Below are positions 53,530-63,143 of a stretch of DNA of 64,000 bases, piece by piece; within the stretch, counting starts at the first letter, position 1; each line of letters begins with the position of its first letter. The notes below the pieces were generated by a model. That model was not told where the DNA came from and made no database searches. It worked only from the letters and a program-made list of their open reading frames with translations. The translations under genes and the position numbers were made by a program. The stretch spans positions 372,001-436,000 of the forward strand of contig NZ_SRMP01000004.1 in the NCBI RefSeq assembly GCF_005925325.1, written 5' to 3'. This stretch comes from Pedobacter helvus (lineage in GTDB: Bacteria; Bacteroidota; Bacteroidia; Sphingobacteriales; Sphingobacteriaceae).

Positions 53530-54594
53530 ATGAAAAATCTCTTTTTAACAATTTTATTGGCTGCAACAGCAGCTATTTGTTTTGGTCAAACCAAAGGACA
53601 GGTAAGAAAACCGACAGCCCCTAAAGTTACGGCATCGAAATTTGGTGCATTAGCAATCGATAGAAGTAATGGTTTTTACTATGGATGGTCTTCTAATTAT
53701 GCCAGCTTGGCAGAAGCCGAACAAAAGGCTATTGAAGAGTGTAAGAAAAAAGGAGGAAATTGTACGGTAGTGCTCTCGTATTCGGGAACAGGATGTGCCG
53801 CTTACAGAACCATTGATGGAAATGTAGGTACTGCATTTGGTTGGGGACTAGCGAAAACGAAAGAAGCGGCAGATGCCATTGCCACTAAAGAGTGTCTGCA
53901 AAGAAGCAATGGTGTGAGCCCAACAAACTTCGTTTGGAGCTGTAATTCTGCTAATACTGGTGCGCTGAAAGAAATTTATAACGCCACTGAAGAAATAGAT
54001 GCCCCGGTTAAAATTGGAAATCAGATCTGGACTACAAAAAACTTAAACGTAAGCACCTTTAGAAATGGAGAGACTATTTTTTATGCCGCAAATCAAGCAG
54101 ATTGGGAAAAGGTTAGTCGTGAAAAAATACCCGCTTATTGCTACCTTAACTTTGATAGCAAAAATGAAAAGAAATTCGGTAAACTTTACAACTTCTACGC
54201 AGTTAACGATAAAAGAGGACTAGCGCCTGCGGGTTGGCATGTACCTAGTAGAAATGAATTTTTAACCATGATCGCTGCGCTGGGAGGAGAAAAGGTTGCA
54301 GGCGTAAAAATGAGAGGCACCAAAGGTTGGGATGTAAAAGATTCTTATGCTTTTGCCCATGGCAATGGCAATAATTCGTCGGGATTAAATTTACTAACCA
54401 ACGGCAGCGCAGGCGGCGATGAATATGGTGGTGGACAATCGTTCAAATACGGTGTTTGGCTTTCTTATTGGTGGAGCTCTACCTCAAAAGATAATACCTT
54501 TGCCTATTATTTAGATTTCAATAAATATAGCGAACCTCGAGTAACTGATTATAGTAAGACCACGGGCTGTGCTGTAAGATTGGTGATGAATTAA
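53530..54594 (+). CDS. Exported DUF4189 plus FISUMP-domain protein
   Basis: A 354-aa protein with a signal ending near CFGQ. Residues about 35-130 form a DUF4189 domain (FGALAIDRSNGFYYGWSSNY, AEQKAIEECKKKGGNCTVVL, with paired Cys residues). Residues about 155-353 form a Fibrobacter succinogenes major-paralogous (FISUMP) domain (IGNQIWTTKNLNVSTFRNG, GWHVPSRNEFLTMI, YWWSSTSKDNTFAYYLDF). Both are common extracellular modules without known activity; their combination in one protein is notable. Confidence 0.8.
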   Translation: MKNLFLTILLAATAAICFGQTKGQVRKPTAPKVTASKFGALAIDRSNGFYYGWSSNYASLAEAEQKAIEECKKKGGNCTVVLSYSGTGCAAYRTIDGNVGTAFGWGLAKTKEAADAIATKECLQRSNGVSPTNFVWSCNSANTGALKEIYNATEEIDAPVKIGNQIWTTKNLNVSTFRNGETIFYAANQADWEKVSREKIPAYCYLNFDSKNEKKFGKLYNFYAVNDKRGLAPAGWHVPSRNEFLTMIAALGGEKVAGVKMRGTKGWDVKDSYAFAHGNGNNSSGLNLLTNGSAGGDEYGGGQSFKYGVWLSYWWSSTSKDNTFAYYLDFNKYSEPRVTDYSKTTGCAVRLVMN

Positions 54595-54720
54595 CGAATA
54601 GCTAGGATCTTTTTCCAGCTATACCTAAGCGAATTGGGAATGACGGTAAAATGCAAGGAATGAAAGGGTGCATAGGATGACGATGAAGGAATGGCCAGGG
54701 TTTCACTATGCATTTTGCGA

Positions 54721-54756
54721 CTCCCTCTCCTTTGGGGAGGGTTGGGGTGGGGCTTT
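54721..54756 (+). repeat. E element, intergenic copy
   Basis: CCCTCTCCTTTGGGGAGGG followed by TTGGGGTGGGGC; the same element is translated inside the TlpA-like gene at 35283. Confidence 0.65.
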
Positions 54757-54892
54757 TGCTCTGTCTATTCATAGCCCTGCGGTTTTAACCCAAGGTTATA
54801 GATCTAAAACCTCTCCCTAACCCTCTCCTTGAAAATGAGAGGGAATACCGTGACCTATTTTAAATACTAGCGCTTTAATATCCTTTCCTCTA

Positions 54893-54907
54893 CCGAAGCA
54901 AGTTCGG
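54893..54907 (+). repeat. C-like element, second copy of the CCGAA-GCAAG form
   Basis: Same 15-bp hairpin as 53033 followed by TACATGCCTAAC. Confidence 0.65.
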
Positions 54908-55050
54908 TACATGCCTAACTTCCGAGAAATGCGGAACGGGCCTCCCGAAGTGTCGGGACAGGTACTCCTTAAAAAGGAGAGGGTAATAGTACTACCGCTT
55001 AAGATCCTGAACTAAATTTACAGGTAGCTTTCCGCTTCGCTACAGGTCAG

Positions 55051-55128
55051 GATGACGAACGATGAGCTGTGATCGGGTATCCTAAAATACTACTGACAGT
55101 AGCGGTGATAACACCGACCATAGGTAAA
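55051..55128 (+). repeat. 80-bp block with B half-element, copy 2
   Basis: Second copy of the block at 53111, with TGACAGTAGC in place of TGATGGTAGC before the B arm. Confidence 0.75.
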
Positions 55129-55162
55129 GCAGCATTGTATAAATACTACCAATTTTTCCTTA

Positions 55163-55230
55163 GGTTGGTGTTATCACCAACCTAAAACACTATAAAACCA
55201 GATGGTAACCGCGATAACACCAACCATAGG
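55163..55230 (+). repeat. B element copy 3
   Basis: Left arm GGTTGGTGTTATCACC (55163-55178) and right arm CGATAACACCAACC (55212-55225): pairing is kept although the right arm reads CAACC where other copies read CGACC, restoring a full GGTTG / CAACC match. Confidence 0.75.
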
Positions 55231-55429
55231 TAAAGCAGCATTGTGTAAATAACACAACTTTAAGATCCCCAATCGAGTTGAGGATGACGAACGATGAGCG
55301 GATGGGTTATTTCATAGCTCTGCTGTTTGACCCGGGGCTTATTTTTGGAAGAAAACCTCCCTATCGAAGCAAGTTCGGCACATGCCTAGCTTCCGATAAC
55401 ATTGGAGGGGGTATAGCGTGATTTGATAT

Positions 55430-55459
55430 AAAAAAGGCCCCGATCACAACTCGGGGCCT
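55430..55459 (-). terminator. Terminator of the adhesin/PorP operon
   Basis: On the minus strand a 9-bp stem (AGGCCCCGA / TCGGGGCCT, 7-nt loop) is followed by six T residues, 32 bp past the stop at 55491. Confidence 0.85.
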
Positions 55460-55490
55460 AATATCTTTATCAACTGCCGGCAATAGCAAG

Positions 55491-56420
55491 CTATTTTCCG
55501 AAAAGATTGATCTTGAGGTTGAGCTCGAAGCTGCCGTTGGTCTGCCCGGCCATGGCTCCTGTATTGGAGCTGTACAGTCCCAGGATGTTGAAGGTCTTCG
55601 ACACCTTGGCGCTCAGTCCGAAGGAAGTGCTCTCGGTGCTGTGGTACATCGCCATCAGGCCGATCTTATCCTCGGCAAAGGTAAAATTCGCACCCACATC
55701 GAAGATATTGTCCAGGCCCTTTATCCCGCGGAAGGCCACCTTGGGCTCCAGTCCCATGCCATCGTTCTCCGAAAGCCTGATCCTGTAGCTCGCCGCCGCA
55801 AAGAACCTCGCCTCGTTCACTACCTGTTCACCGTCCCTGCTGAACCCTAAGGTATTCCTCAGGTTGGGCATGGCCGCCTGTAAATTCAGCTTACCGCTGG
55901 TATAGGCTACACCAAAATCGCCATCCACATATTGCTGGCGCTGGTTGAAGTTGGCCGTAGTGGCATCGTTCGGATCACCATCCATCAGCCCCTGGTCCAC
56001 CATCTCGTCCATATAGCCCAGCGAGATACCAAAACTCAACCTGTCGTTCTTACTGCTGACCGGGAGGTGGTAGGCATAGCTGCCCATTACCCTGGTGCGC
56101 TTGAAGAGCCCGGTCTGGTCGTTGTACACGTTCAGTCCCAGCCCCGCCCTGGGGGTCATCGCATAGGAGCCCGTCAGTAACTGTACCTTGGGCGATCCAG
56201 GGATGGTGCTCCATTGCTGGCGATAGCCAAGGTCTACTTCCAGTCCCTCCCCGCTTCCGGCAAAGGCCGGGTTGTTCAGGTACTGGTTATGGTAGTACAT
56301 GGCACCTAGTGGCGCCAACTGTGCATTTGCCGTACCGAATGCTACACCCGATACCAGCAGTGCCAAAATATATCTTTTCATTTCCATGAACTTGTTCATT
56401 GTAATTGTCATCTTAAACAT
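55491..56420 (-). CDS. PorP/SprF family outer-membrane protein
   Basis: A 309-aa protein of the same family as the one at 12164, but a different paralogue (opening APLGAMYYHNQYLNNPAFAGS). A signal peptide precedes it: the first 13 residues may be a start artefact, since MKRYILALLVSGVAFGTANA at residue 14 is a complete signal, so ATG 56381 is an alternative start. It follows the 2238-aa adhesin gene by 6 bp and probably serves its surface attachment. G+C at synonymous sites is visibly high, as in the last 2 kb of the adhesin gene. Confidence 0.9.
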   Translation of the reverse strand: MFKMTITMNKFMEMKRYILALLVSGVAFGTANAQLAPLGAMYYHNQYLNNPAFAGSGEGLEVDLGYRQQWSTIPGSPKVQLLTGSYAMTPRAGLGLNVYNDQTGLFKRTRVMGSYAYHLPVSSKNDRLSFGISLGYMDEMVDQGLMDGDPNDATTANFNQRQQYVDGDFGVAYTSGKLNLQAAMPNLRNTLGFSRDGEQVVNEARFFAAASYRIRLSENDGMGLEPKVAFRGIKGLDNIFDVGANFTFAEDKIGLMAMYHSTESTSFGLSAKVSKTFNILGLYSSNTGAMAGQTNGSFELNLKINLFGK

Positions 56421-56426
56421 CCCCCT

Positions 56427-59400
56427 TTAATCCCTCACGATTGATACGAAACCTTTTCTCCTGGCCTTGCCATCGCCAAAATCGATGATGTAGTAATAGG
56501 TGCCCTTGGCCAGCGGCGAACCGTTGAAGGTACCGTCCCAACTGTTATCGTAGGCCTTCTTGCTGTAGACCATCCTGCCGGCGATATCGAAGATCCTGAT
56601 CTCGCTGTTTGGATACATATCGATGTTGCGGATGATCAGGTAATCGTTCTTTCCGTCGCCGTTAGGGGTAAGGATATTGGTTCCCGAGATCATCATGTAA
56701 TCTTCCTGTACCGTAATGGTCACCGAACTGCTCTGGCTACAGCCATTGGCATTGGTTGCCGTTACCGTATAGGTAGTGGTCTGCGATGGGCGTACCGTCA
56801 GCACGGCCGAGTTCTGCCCGCCGATGATACCATTGGCGCTGGACCAGCTGTAGCTCGTTCCGCCGGTTGCCGTAAGCTGTAGGGTGGCACCTTTGGATAC
56901 CGAAAGTCCATTGCTGGAAGCGATCGATACCACGGGAAGGGCGTTGATGGTCAGCTGGCCGTTCACATAGATAAAGCTGTAGTTGTTCGAGACCGCACCG
57001 TTTGGCACCAATGTATAGGTTCCCGCAGGACTGTTCCGTGTTGCCGTAGTAGTTACCGTTGGCCTTGTGCCCAAGCTGGCCTCACTATCTGTGAACTTAA
57101 AGCCACTATAGCTTATACCCAATGTTGGTAAGGTATTGCCCTGGCACATTACCGCATTATTAGCCCTTACCGTTAGCACCGCCTTGTTGATCGCCAGGTT
57201 TGCACCTGTATAGCTGATCGAATAGTTGCCCCCTGCACTTAGGGTATTCTGGTTGATCGCATAAGTGCCCACATTCTCTCCAGTTGCCCTCGACAAAGTG
57301 CCGGTAATCGCATCGGTACCTACCAGCCCAGATGAGCTATAGGTCAATGCCGGATCGGCTTCGCCGTAAACCTTGGTCTTGGCAGCGGCAGTGATGGTCA
57401 ATGCCTTAGCTGTAATGCCCAGGTTGGCCCCAACATAGGTAACACTGTAGTTGCCGCCCGCACTTAGGGTATTCTGGTTGATCGCGTAAATGCCCACATT
57501 CTCTCCAGTTGCCCTCGACAAAGTGCCGGTAATCGCATCGGTACCTACCAGCCCAGATGAGCTATAGGTCAATGCCGGATCGGCTTCGCCATAAACCTTG
57601 GTCTTGGCAGCGGCAGTGATGGTCAATGCCTTGGCTGTAATGCCCAGGTTGGCCCCAACATAGGTGATACTGTAGTTGCCGCCCGCACTTAGGGTATTCT
57701 GGTTGATCGCATAAGTGCCCACATTCTCTCCAGTTGTCCTCGACAAAGTTCCGGTGATCGCATCGGTACCTACCAGCCCAGATGAGCTATAGGTTAGTGC
57801 CGGATCGGCTTCGCCGTAAACCTTGGTCTTGGCAGCGGCAGTAATGGTCAATGCCTTGGCTGTGACTACACCGATCGTAGTAGCTGATGTAGTAGATAGG
57901 CTATAATTGGCATTAGCCGCACCACCCAAAACAAAGTTATTTACCGTGACTGTCTTGCCCGTACCCACGTTCACATTATCGTAAACCGCTGTACCGCTTA
58001 CCGACACCTGATCGCCGCTTAGCACCCCTGTCAGGCTGTAGTTTCCGCTAGCTAGCGTAGCAGTGTTGTTTTTATCGTATACCTTGCTAATCATGGGACT
58101 GGCATTCAGCGCCAAGGTGAGTGCTTTTTGGGTAATCGTTCCGGTGGTGCTAGCCGTTGTGGTAGATAGCCCATAGTTGACGGCAGACGCACCTGCTAAA
58201 ACAAAGTCTTTAACCGTGATGGTCTTGCCAGTGCCCACGCTTTCATTATCGAAGCTGGCTGTACCCGAAACAGCAACATTATCGCCAGGTACCACTCCCG
58301 ACAGGTTGTAATTTGCAGGTGAAAGTATAGCTGTTGCAGTCTTATCATATACCTTAGTAATGGCCGGGCTGCTATTGAGTGCAAGCGTTAAAGTTTTCGG
58401 CGTAATGGTACCCGAGCTACTTGCCGTGGTGTTTGCCAAAACATAGTTGTCCTTATCTGCACCTGCCAACAGGAAGCTGCCGGCATTAACTATTCTACTA
58501 CCCACATTTGGGCTATCGTAGGTTGCCGTACCGGAAACGGTTACCGTCTCGCCACCAAATACACCAATAAGTGCATAATTTGCCTGATCGAATGCGATGT
58601 TAGCACTGCCGTCGTACACTTTGTTAAAAGCAGGACTGCTGTTTAATGTTACCGTGAGCGCTTTTGGTGCAATGTTAGATACCGGGATTACCAAGTTTCT
58701 GGTTGTAGCTCCAGTACCGACAAAAACTACATTACCGGAAAGATTGGCATTTACTGGTACTTTCTCCTTGATGCGTAGGTAAATAGTGGTAGTCGGCGTA
58801 TTTCCTGCTGCCCCAACCACTAATGGATTAGCAAATGAACTATTATCCGTACTTAACTCAAAAGCTGTTGGAGCAGTAATGGTAATGGCACTATTGAGCT
58901 CATTGCCCGAAACGGTAACACTCTTACTTGCCGATGCGGCGCCGTAAACCGTATTAAATGCAGTAAAAGATCCTCCAATGACGATATCTGGGGCTTTTAC
59001 CGTGACTGTTTTAGTGATAAAACAACTATTGGCATCGGTAATCTTTACCGTGTAATTGCCAGCAGCTAGGCCCGTAACTGTTGCCGCCGTACCACCAGAT
59101 GGCGACCAAAGATAGGTATAAGCCCCAGTTCCCCCACTTGCTGTTACCGTTGCAGTACCATCGTTAGCAGCTACGCCACTTGTATTGGTGACACTCGTGG
59201 TTGCTGTTAGGATAGCGGGTTCTGTTATGTTAAAGCTTTGGGTTACCTGGCAGAGATTGGCATCTTTGATAGTTACCGTATAGGTACCTGCACTTAGTCC
59301 ATTTGCTGTAGCACCAGTTCCACCTGAAGGTGCCCATGAATAGGTATAGGCTCCCGTCCCTCCTGTTACAGTTACCTTCGCAGATCCATTGGCACCGCCA

Positions 59401-62400
59401 TTACAGCTCACGTTGGTTTGCGATGGTGTAACAGCCAGCGCTGCAGGCTGAGTAATGGTAAAGTTTTTTATTATGGAACAGCCGTTGGATGCCGTAATAG
59501 TTACCGAATAATTGCCCGCCGTTAATCCGATAGCGGTATCGGAATTGCTAACAGATGGAGACCACACATAGGTGAACGGACCTGGAGCGCCCGAAGGTAT
59601 GACCCCAGCAGATCCGGTGTTGGCACCATTACACAGGATATTGGTCTGGAAAGTGGAAGCAACCAAAGTATTGGTCGTCGTAATGACAAAATTTTTGGTA
59701 ACGGTACATCCGTTGGCATCGGTAATCAGTACGCTATGGTTACCAGCGGTAAGCCCTGTTACCGACTGCGTAGTAGCCCCGGAAGGTGTCCATAGATAGG
59801 TGTAGCTGCCAACACCCCCAAAAGGCGTAACCGATGCTTGCCCGCCCGTGGTGCAAGTAGCATTGGTCTGCGAAGTAGTGGCTCCTAAAACCGCTGGCTG
59901 GTTAATTGTGAAATTTTTGATGATGAAACAGCCGTTGTTATCTGTAATTAGACAATTGTAGTTGCCCACGGTCAAGCCCGTAGCCGTAGCCGCAGTTCCA
60001 CCAGATGGAGACCAAAGATAAGTATACGTTCCCGTGCCACCACTTGCTGTTACCGTTGCAGTGCCCGTAGCACTACCGTTGCACAGTACGTCAGTTTTTG
60101 ATTGTGTAGCTGTAAGTATAGTCGGCTGGGTAATGGTAAACGACTGTGTGGCCTGGCAATTATTTGCATCAGTTACCGTTACCGTATAGGTACCAGCAAC
60201 AAGGCCAGATGCGGTTGCCGCAGTTCCTCCAGATGGTGCCCATGAATAGGTATAGGCTCCTGTACCGCCAGTTACGCTGACTGTTGCGCTACCGTTTGCC
60301 CCACCATTACAAGATACATTGGTTTGTGCTCCAAAAGTAGCCACCAATACAGCAGGTTGGGTAATAGTAAAGTTCTGTGTGGTCGTACAATTATTAGCAT
60401 CCCTCACCGTCACGGTATAGTTGCCGGCAGCCAGTCCACTTGCGGTAGCGTTAGTTCCTCCGTAAGGAGCCCAAGAATAAGTATAACCTGGAGTTCCACC
60501 TGATGCTATTACTTGAGCAGTACCATTAGCTCCCCCATTGCAGGATACATTGTTAACGGTTCCAGCGGACGCGACTAGTACAGACGGTTGGGTAAGGGTA
60601 AAGCTTTGTGTTTTGCTACACGAGTTGGCATCCGTAACAGTGACAGTGTAAGTGCCCGCAGCTAAGCCTGTGGCTGTAGCAGCAGTACCCCCACTTGGAG
60701 CCCACGAATAAGTGTAGGCGCCTGTGCCACCACTTGCAGCAACGGTAGCCGAACCCGTAGTTCCGCCATTACATGCAATATTAGTTTGAGCAACTGGGGT
60801 AACTACTAATGCTGGCGGTTGTGTAATCGTAAAATTTCTGGTAACCTGACAAGCATTGGCATCTGTAACGGTAACAGTATAGTTGCCTGCAGTTAAGCCT
60901 GTTGCCGTTGCTGCAGTACCGCCACTTGGAGCCCACGAGTAGGTGTAAGCACCCGTACCACCACTTGCAGTAACGGTAGCTGAACCGGTAGCGCTACCGT
61001 TGCATATTATATCGGTTTGACTACCAGTAGTAGTCAGTGCTGCTGCTGGCTGATCAACAGTGATAGACCGCGTAATCTGGCAACCGTTGAAATCGGTTAC
61101 GGTTACCGTATAGGTGCCTGTGGCCAGTCCTGTTGCTGTAGCATTGGTTCCACCAGATGGGGACCATGAATAGAAATAAGGCGTGGTGCCTCCGGTAGCA
61201 ATCACCGTAGCGGTTCCATTGGAACCGCCATTACAGCTCACATCCGTTTTGCTTATACTGCCACCCAGCGCTGCTGCAGGCTGGTTAATATTGAAACTTC
61301 TAGTTGCTTGGCAACCATTTGCATCAGTTACCGTTACCGTATACGATCCAGCAGCCAGTCCTGTAGCAGTAGCGGTAGTCTGTATCGGAGAGGTATTCCA
61401 TGAATAGGTATAGCCTGGAGTGCCGCCAGTGGGTGCTACCGTAGCCGTCCCATTGTTACCACCATTGCAGCTTACATCGGTTTTACCACCCCCTGTAGCA
61501 GCACTTAAAGCCGGAGGCTGAGTTACCATTATATTGCTCAAAGTGAATTGACAATTTTTAGCATCAGTGATCGTAACCGAATAGATACCAGCAGTTAGAC
61601 CTACTCGATCTTGAGTAGTAGCACCACCTACCCAATTATAGGTGTAAGGTGCGGTACCTCCGGTCGGCGTCAGGTCAATAGAACCATTATTACCGCCATT
61701 ACAGGAAACAGTTGTTACTGTTGTAGTAGCACTTAAGGTAGATGTAGGCTGATCAATCGTAAAGCTTCTTGTTACTTGACAATTGTTGGCATCAGTCACC
61801 GTTACCGTATATGTACCAGCGGACAACCCGCTTGCTGTAGCACCTGTTCCTCCCGAGGGCGCCCATGCATAGGTATAGCCTGGCGTACCACCAGTGGGTG
61901 CAACAGTAGCCGTACCATTTGCGCCGCCAAAACAACTTACATCTGTTTTACTACCGCCTATAACCACACTTAAAGCTGATGCAGGCTGGTTAATCGTAAA
62001 AGATCTTGTAATCTGACATACATCATCACTAATGGTTATCATGTAATTCCCTGCAGTTAGGCCAGTAGCTATACTGCCAGTACCCCCGCTCGGGGCCCAA
62101 GCATAAGTGACAGTCCCCACAGCTCCTGTTGGCGCACTAACTGCAGCCACCCCATTGGAACCACCGAAACATGAAACATCGACTTTTGCAGTAGAAACAG
62201 ACATGTTTGAAATGCGCAATGCAGCTGCAGTACTGTTAGTGAAACAGGTTACCGTTCCATTTATAGCTTTAAGTCGGTACAGGTAACCGTTCATGGTACC
62301 CGTTGCGCCGGTAATATTTAAAGTTGTGGTTGTAGCACCAGTGTAGACACCACCATTTGTAATGTCGTTGAAACCACTCCCGGTATCCACCTGCCATTGA

Positions 62401-63143
62401 TAGGAAGTAGCACCGGTTACCGTCGCCGAAAAGGAAGTATTTCCGTTTACGCAAATAGATCTATTTGGCGGGTTTACAGTAATAATCGGTGTGGCACATG
62501 CACTACTCCACCTAAATGCATCTATGGCAATGTATTCAAATTGGCCTCCAGTTGTGATGGTAAGCTTATCAATGTTTTTTAAAGAATTGTCTGTACCACC
62601 ATAGGAAGTGAAATCTATAAAGGTGAAGCCATTGGCAACGCTTGTACTCGTGTTAAAACCAGTACTCGAAGTAGCCGTAAATTGCGTAATGCCATTGAGA
62701 GTACCCGTAAAAGTTACCGATCCCGTAGCGGCCAATGAGGCAGTAGATCTTGCTGCGTACACCCATAGGCTTTTCATCTGAAAGGGCGCAGCACCTTGGG
62801 TGGCTATACTAAAATTTACATTTATTCCTGGTTGGGAGTTACCTGTGCCAGAGTTATCTATAAATCTATCGTCCTTTGCACTCCCGTTCCACCCCAGCCC
62901 TAAGTGGCTTGGATTAGGGCCTTGATCACTAGGATCATAATAAATATCAAATACAGCTGATGCCGGTGCGACCGTAGTGATGTTAAACACCTGGCCATTG
63001 CTGTTAAAGCTCGTGGCACCTGCAGGAAAAGTCTCGAAAGTTTCCGTTGTTTGTGCAGTTGCACTACTATTGCCGATGAGACAAAAAAAGCTAGCGAGCA
63101 ACAAGAAACGCCAAAAGATTTTTTTAAAGTAAAAATTTGCCAT
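56427..63143 (-). CDS. Giant SprB-repeat adhesin with type IX sorting domain
   Basis: A 2238-aa surface protein with a signal ending SATAQ. An N-terminal region (about 30-310) precedes 14 SprB repeats of about 76 aa (about 314-1384; pattern TDVSCNGGxNG ... YTYSWAPSGGT ... GTYTVTVTDANGC). Then come a linker, three YDG repeats (about 1490-1760; KVYDG/KVYDK), three MBG repeats (about 1761-1985; KTKVYGEADPALTYSSSGL), one divergent MBG, an Ig module and a CHU_C sorting domain (ILTPNGDGKNDYLIIRNIDM, residues about 2155-2238). SprB-like proteins mediate adhesion or gliding. Confidence 0.93.
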   Translation of the reverse strand: MANFYFKKIFWRFLLLASFFCLIGNSSATAQTTETFETFPAGATSFNSNGQVFNITTVAPASAVFDIYYDPSDQGPNPSHLGLGWNGSAKDDRFIDNSGTGNSQPGINVNFSIATQGAAPFQMKSLWVYAARSTASLAATGSVTFTGTLNGITQFTATSSTGFNTSTSVANGFTFIDFTSYGGTDNSLKNIDKLTITTGGQFEYIAIDAFRWSSACATPIITVNPPNRSICVNGNTSFSATVTGATSYQWQVDTGSGFNDITNGGVYTGATTTTLNITGATGTMNGYLYRLKAINGTVTCFTNSTAAALRISNMSVSTAKVDVSCFGGSNGVAAVSAPTGAVGTVTYAWAPSGGTGSIATGLTAGNYMITISDDVCQITRSFTINQPASALSVVIGGSKTDVSCFGGANGTATVAPTGGTPGYTYAWAPSGGTGATASGLSAGTYTVTVTDANNCQVTRSFTIDQPTSTLSATTTVTTVSCNGGNNGSIDLTPTGGTAPYTYNWVGGATTQDRVGLTAGIYSVTITDAKNCQFTLSNIMVTQPPALSAATGGGKTDVSCNGGNNGTATVAPTGGTPGYTYSWNTSPIQTTATATGLAAGSYTVTVTDANGCQATRSFNINQPAAALGGSISKTDVSCNGGSNGTATVIATGGTTPYFYSWSPSGGTNATATGLATGTYTVTVTDFNGCQITRSITVDQPAAALTTTGSQTDIICNGSATGSATVTASGGTGAYTYSWAPSGGTAATATGLTAGNYTVTVTDANACQVTRNFTITQPPALVVTPVAQTNIACNGGTTGSATVAASGGTGAYTYSWAPSGGTAATATGLAAGTYTVTVTDANSCSKTQSFTLTQPSVLVASAGTVNNVSCNGGANGTAQVIASGGTPGYTYSWAPYGGTNATASGLAAGNYTVTVRDANNCTTTQNFTITQPAVLVATFGAQTNVSCNGGANGSATVSVTGGTGAYTYSWAPSGGTAATASGLVAGTYTVTVTDANNCQATQSFTITQPTILTATQSKTDVLCNGSATGTATVTASGGTGTYTYLWSPSGGTAATATGLTVGNYNCLITDNNGCFIIKNFTINQPAVLGATTSQTNATCTTGGQASVTPFGGVGSYTYLWTPSGATTQSVTGLTAGNHSVLITDANGCTVTKNFVITTTNTLVASTFQTNILCNGANTGSAGVIPSGAPGPFTYVWSPSVSNSDTAIGLTAGNYSVTITASNGCSIIKNFTITQPAALAVTPSQTNVSCNGGANGSAKVTVTGGTGAYTYSWAPSGGTGATANGLSAGTYTVTIKDANLCQVTQSFNITEPAILTATTSVTNTSGVAANDGTATVTASGGTGAYTYLWSPSGGTAATVTGLAAGNYTVKITDANSCFITKTVTVKAPDIVIGGSFTAFNTVYGAASASKSVTVSGNELNSAITITAPTAFELSTDNSSFANPLVVGAAGNTPTTTIYLRIKEKVPVNANLSGNVVFVGTGATTRNLVIPVSNIAPKALTVTLNSSPAFNKVYDGSANIAFDQANYALIGVFGGETVTVSGTATYDSPNVGSRIVNAGSFLLAGADKDNYVLANTTASSSGTITPKTLTLALNSSPAITKVYDKTATAILSPANYNLSGVVPGDNVAVSGTASFDNESVGTGKTITVKDFVLAGASAVNYGLSTTTASTTGTITQKALTLALNASPMISKVYDKNNTATLASGNYSLTGVLSGDQVSVSGTAVYDNVNVGTGKTVTVNNFVLGGAANANYSLSTTSATTIGVVTAKALTITAAAKTKVYGEADPALTYSSSGLVGTDAITGTLSRTTGENVGTYAINQNTLSAGGNYSITYVGANLGITAKALTITAAAKTKVYGEADPALTYSSSGLVGTDAITGTLSRATGENVGIYAINQNTLSAGGNYSVTYVGANLGITAKALTITAAAKTKVYGEADPALTYSSSGLVGTDAITGTLSRATGENVGTYAINQNTLSAGGNYSISYTGANLAINKAVLTVRANNAVMCQGNTLPTLGISYSGFKFTDSEASLGTRPTVTTTATRNSPAGTYTLVPNGAVSNNYSFIYVNGQLTINALPVVSIASSNGLSVSKGATLQLTATGGTSYSWSSANGIIGGQNSAVLTVRPSQTTTYTVTATNANGCSQSSSVTITVQEDYMMISGTNILTPNGDGKNDYLIIRNIDMYPNSEIRIFDIAGRMVYSKKAYDNSWDGTFNGSPLAKGTYYYIIDFGDGKARRKGFVSIVRD
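57181..57857 (-). repeat. Three near-identical 225-bp MBG units in the adhesin gene
   Basis: The tract from KALTITAAAKTKVYGEADPA to the next such start repeats three times at exactly 225 bp (shared GGTTGATCGC word at 57251, 57476 and 57701). Differences are a handful of single bases, far fewer than between SprB repeats of the same gene. Confidence 0.9.

Larger units (their letters stand above)
54595..55490. other. Gene-free repeat cluster before the adhesin locus
   Basis: About 900 bp of repeat elements: an E-type GGAGGG...GGGGTGGGG element (54721-54756), a CCGAA hairpin (54893), the 80-bp block with B half-element (55051-55128), a full B element (55163-55230), a CCGAA variant (55364) and the terminator of the PorP/SprF gene (55430-55459). 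I see no gene. Confidence 0.65.
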
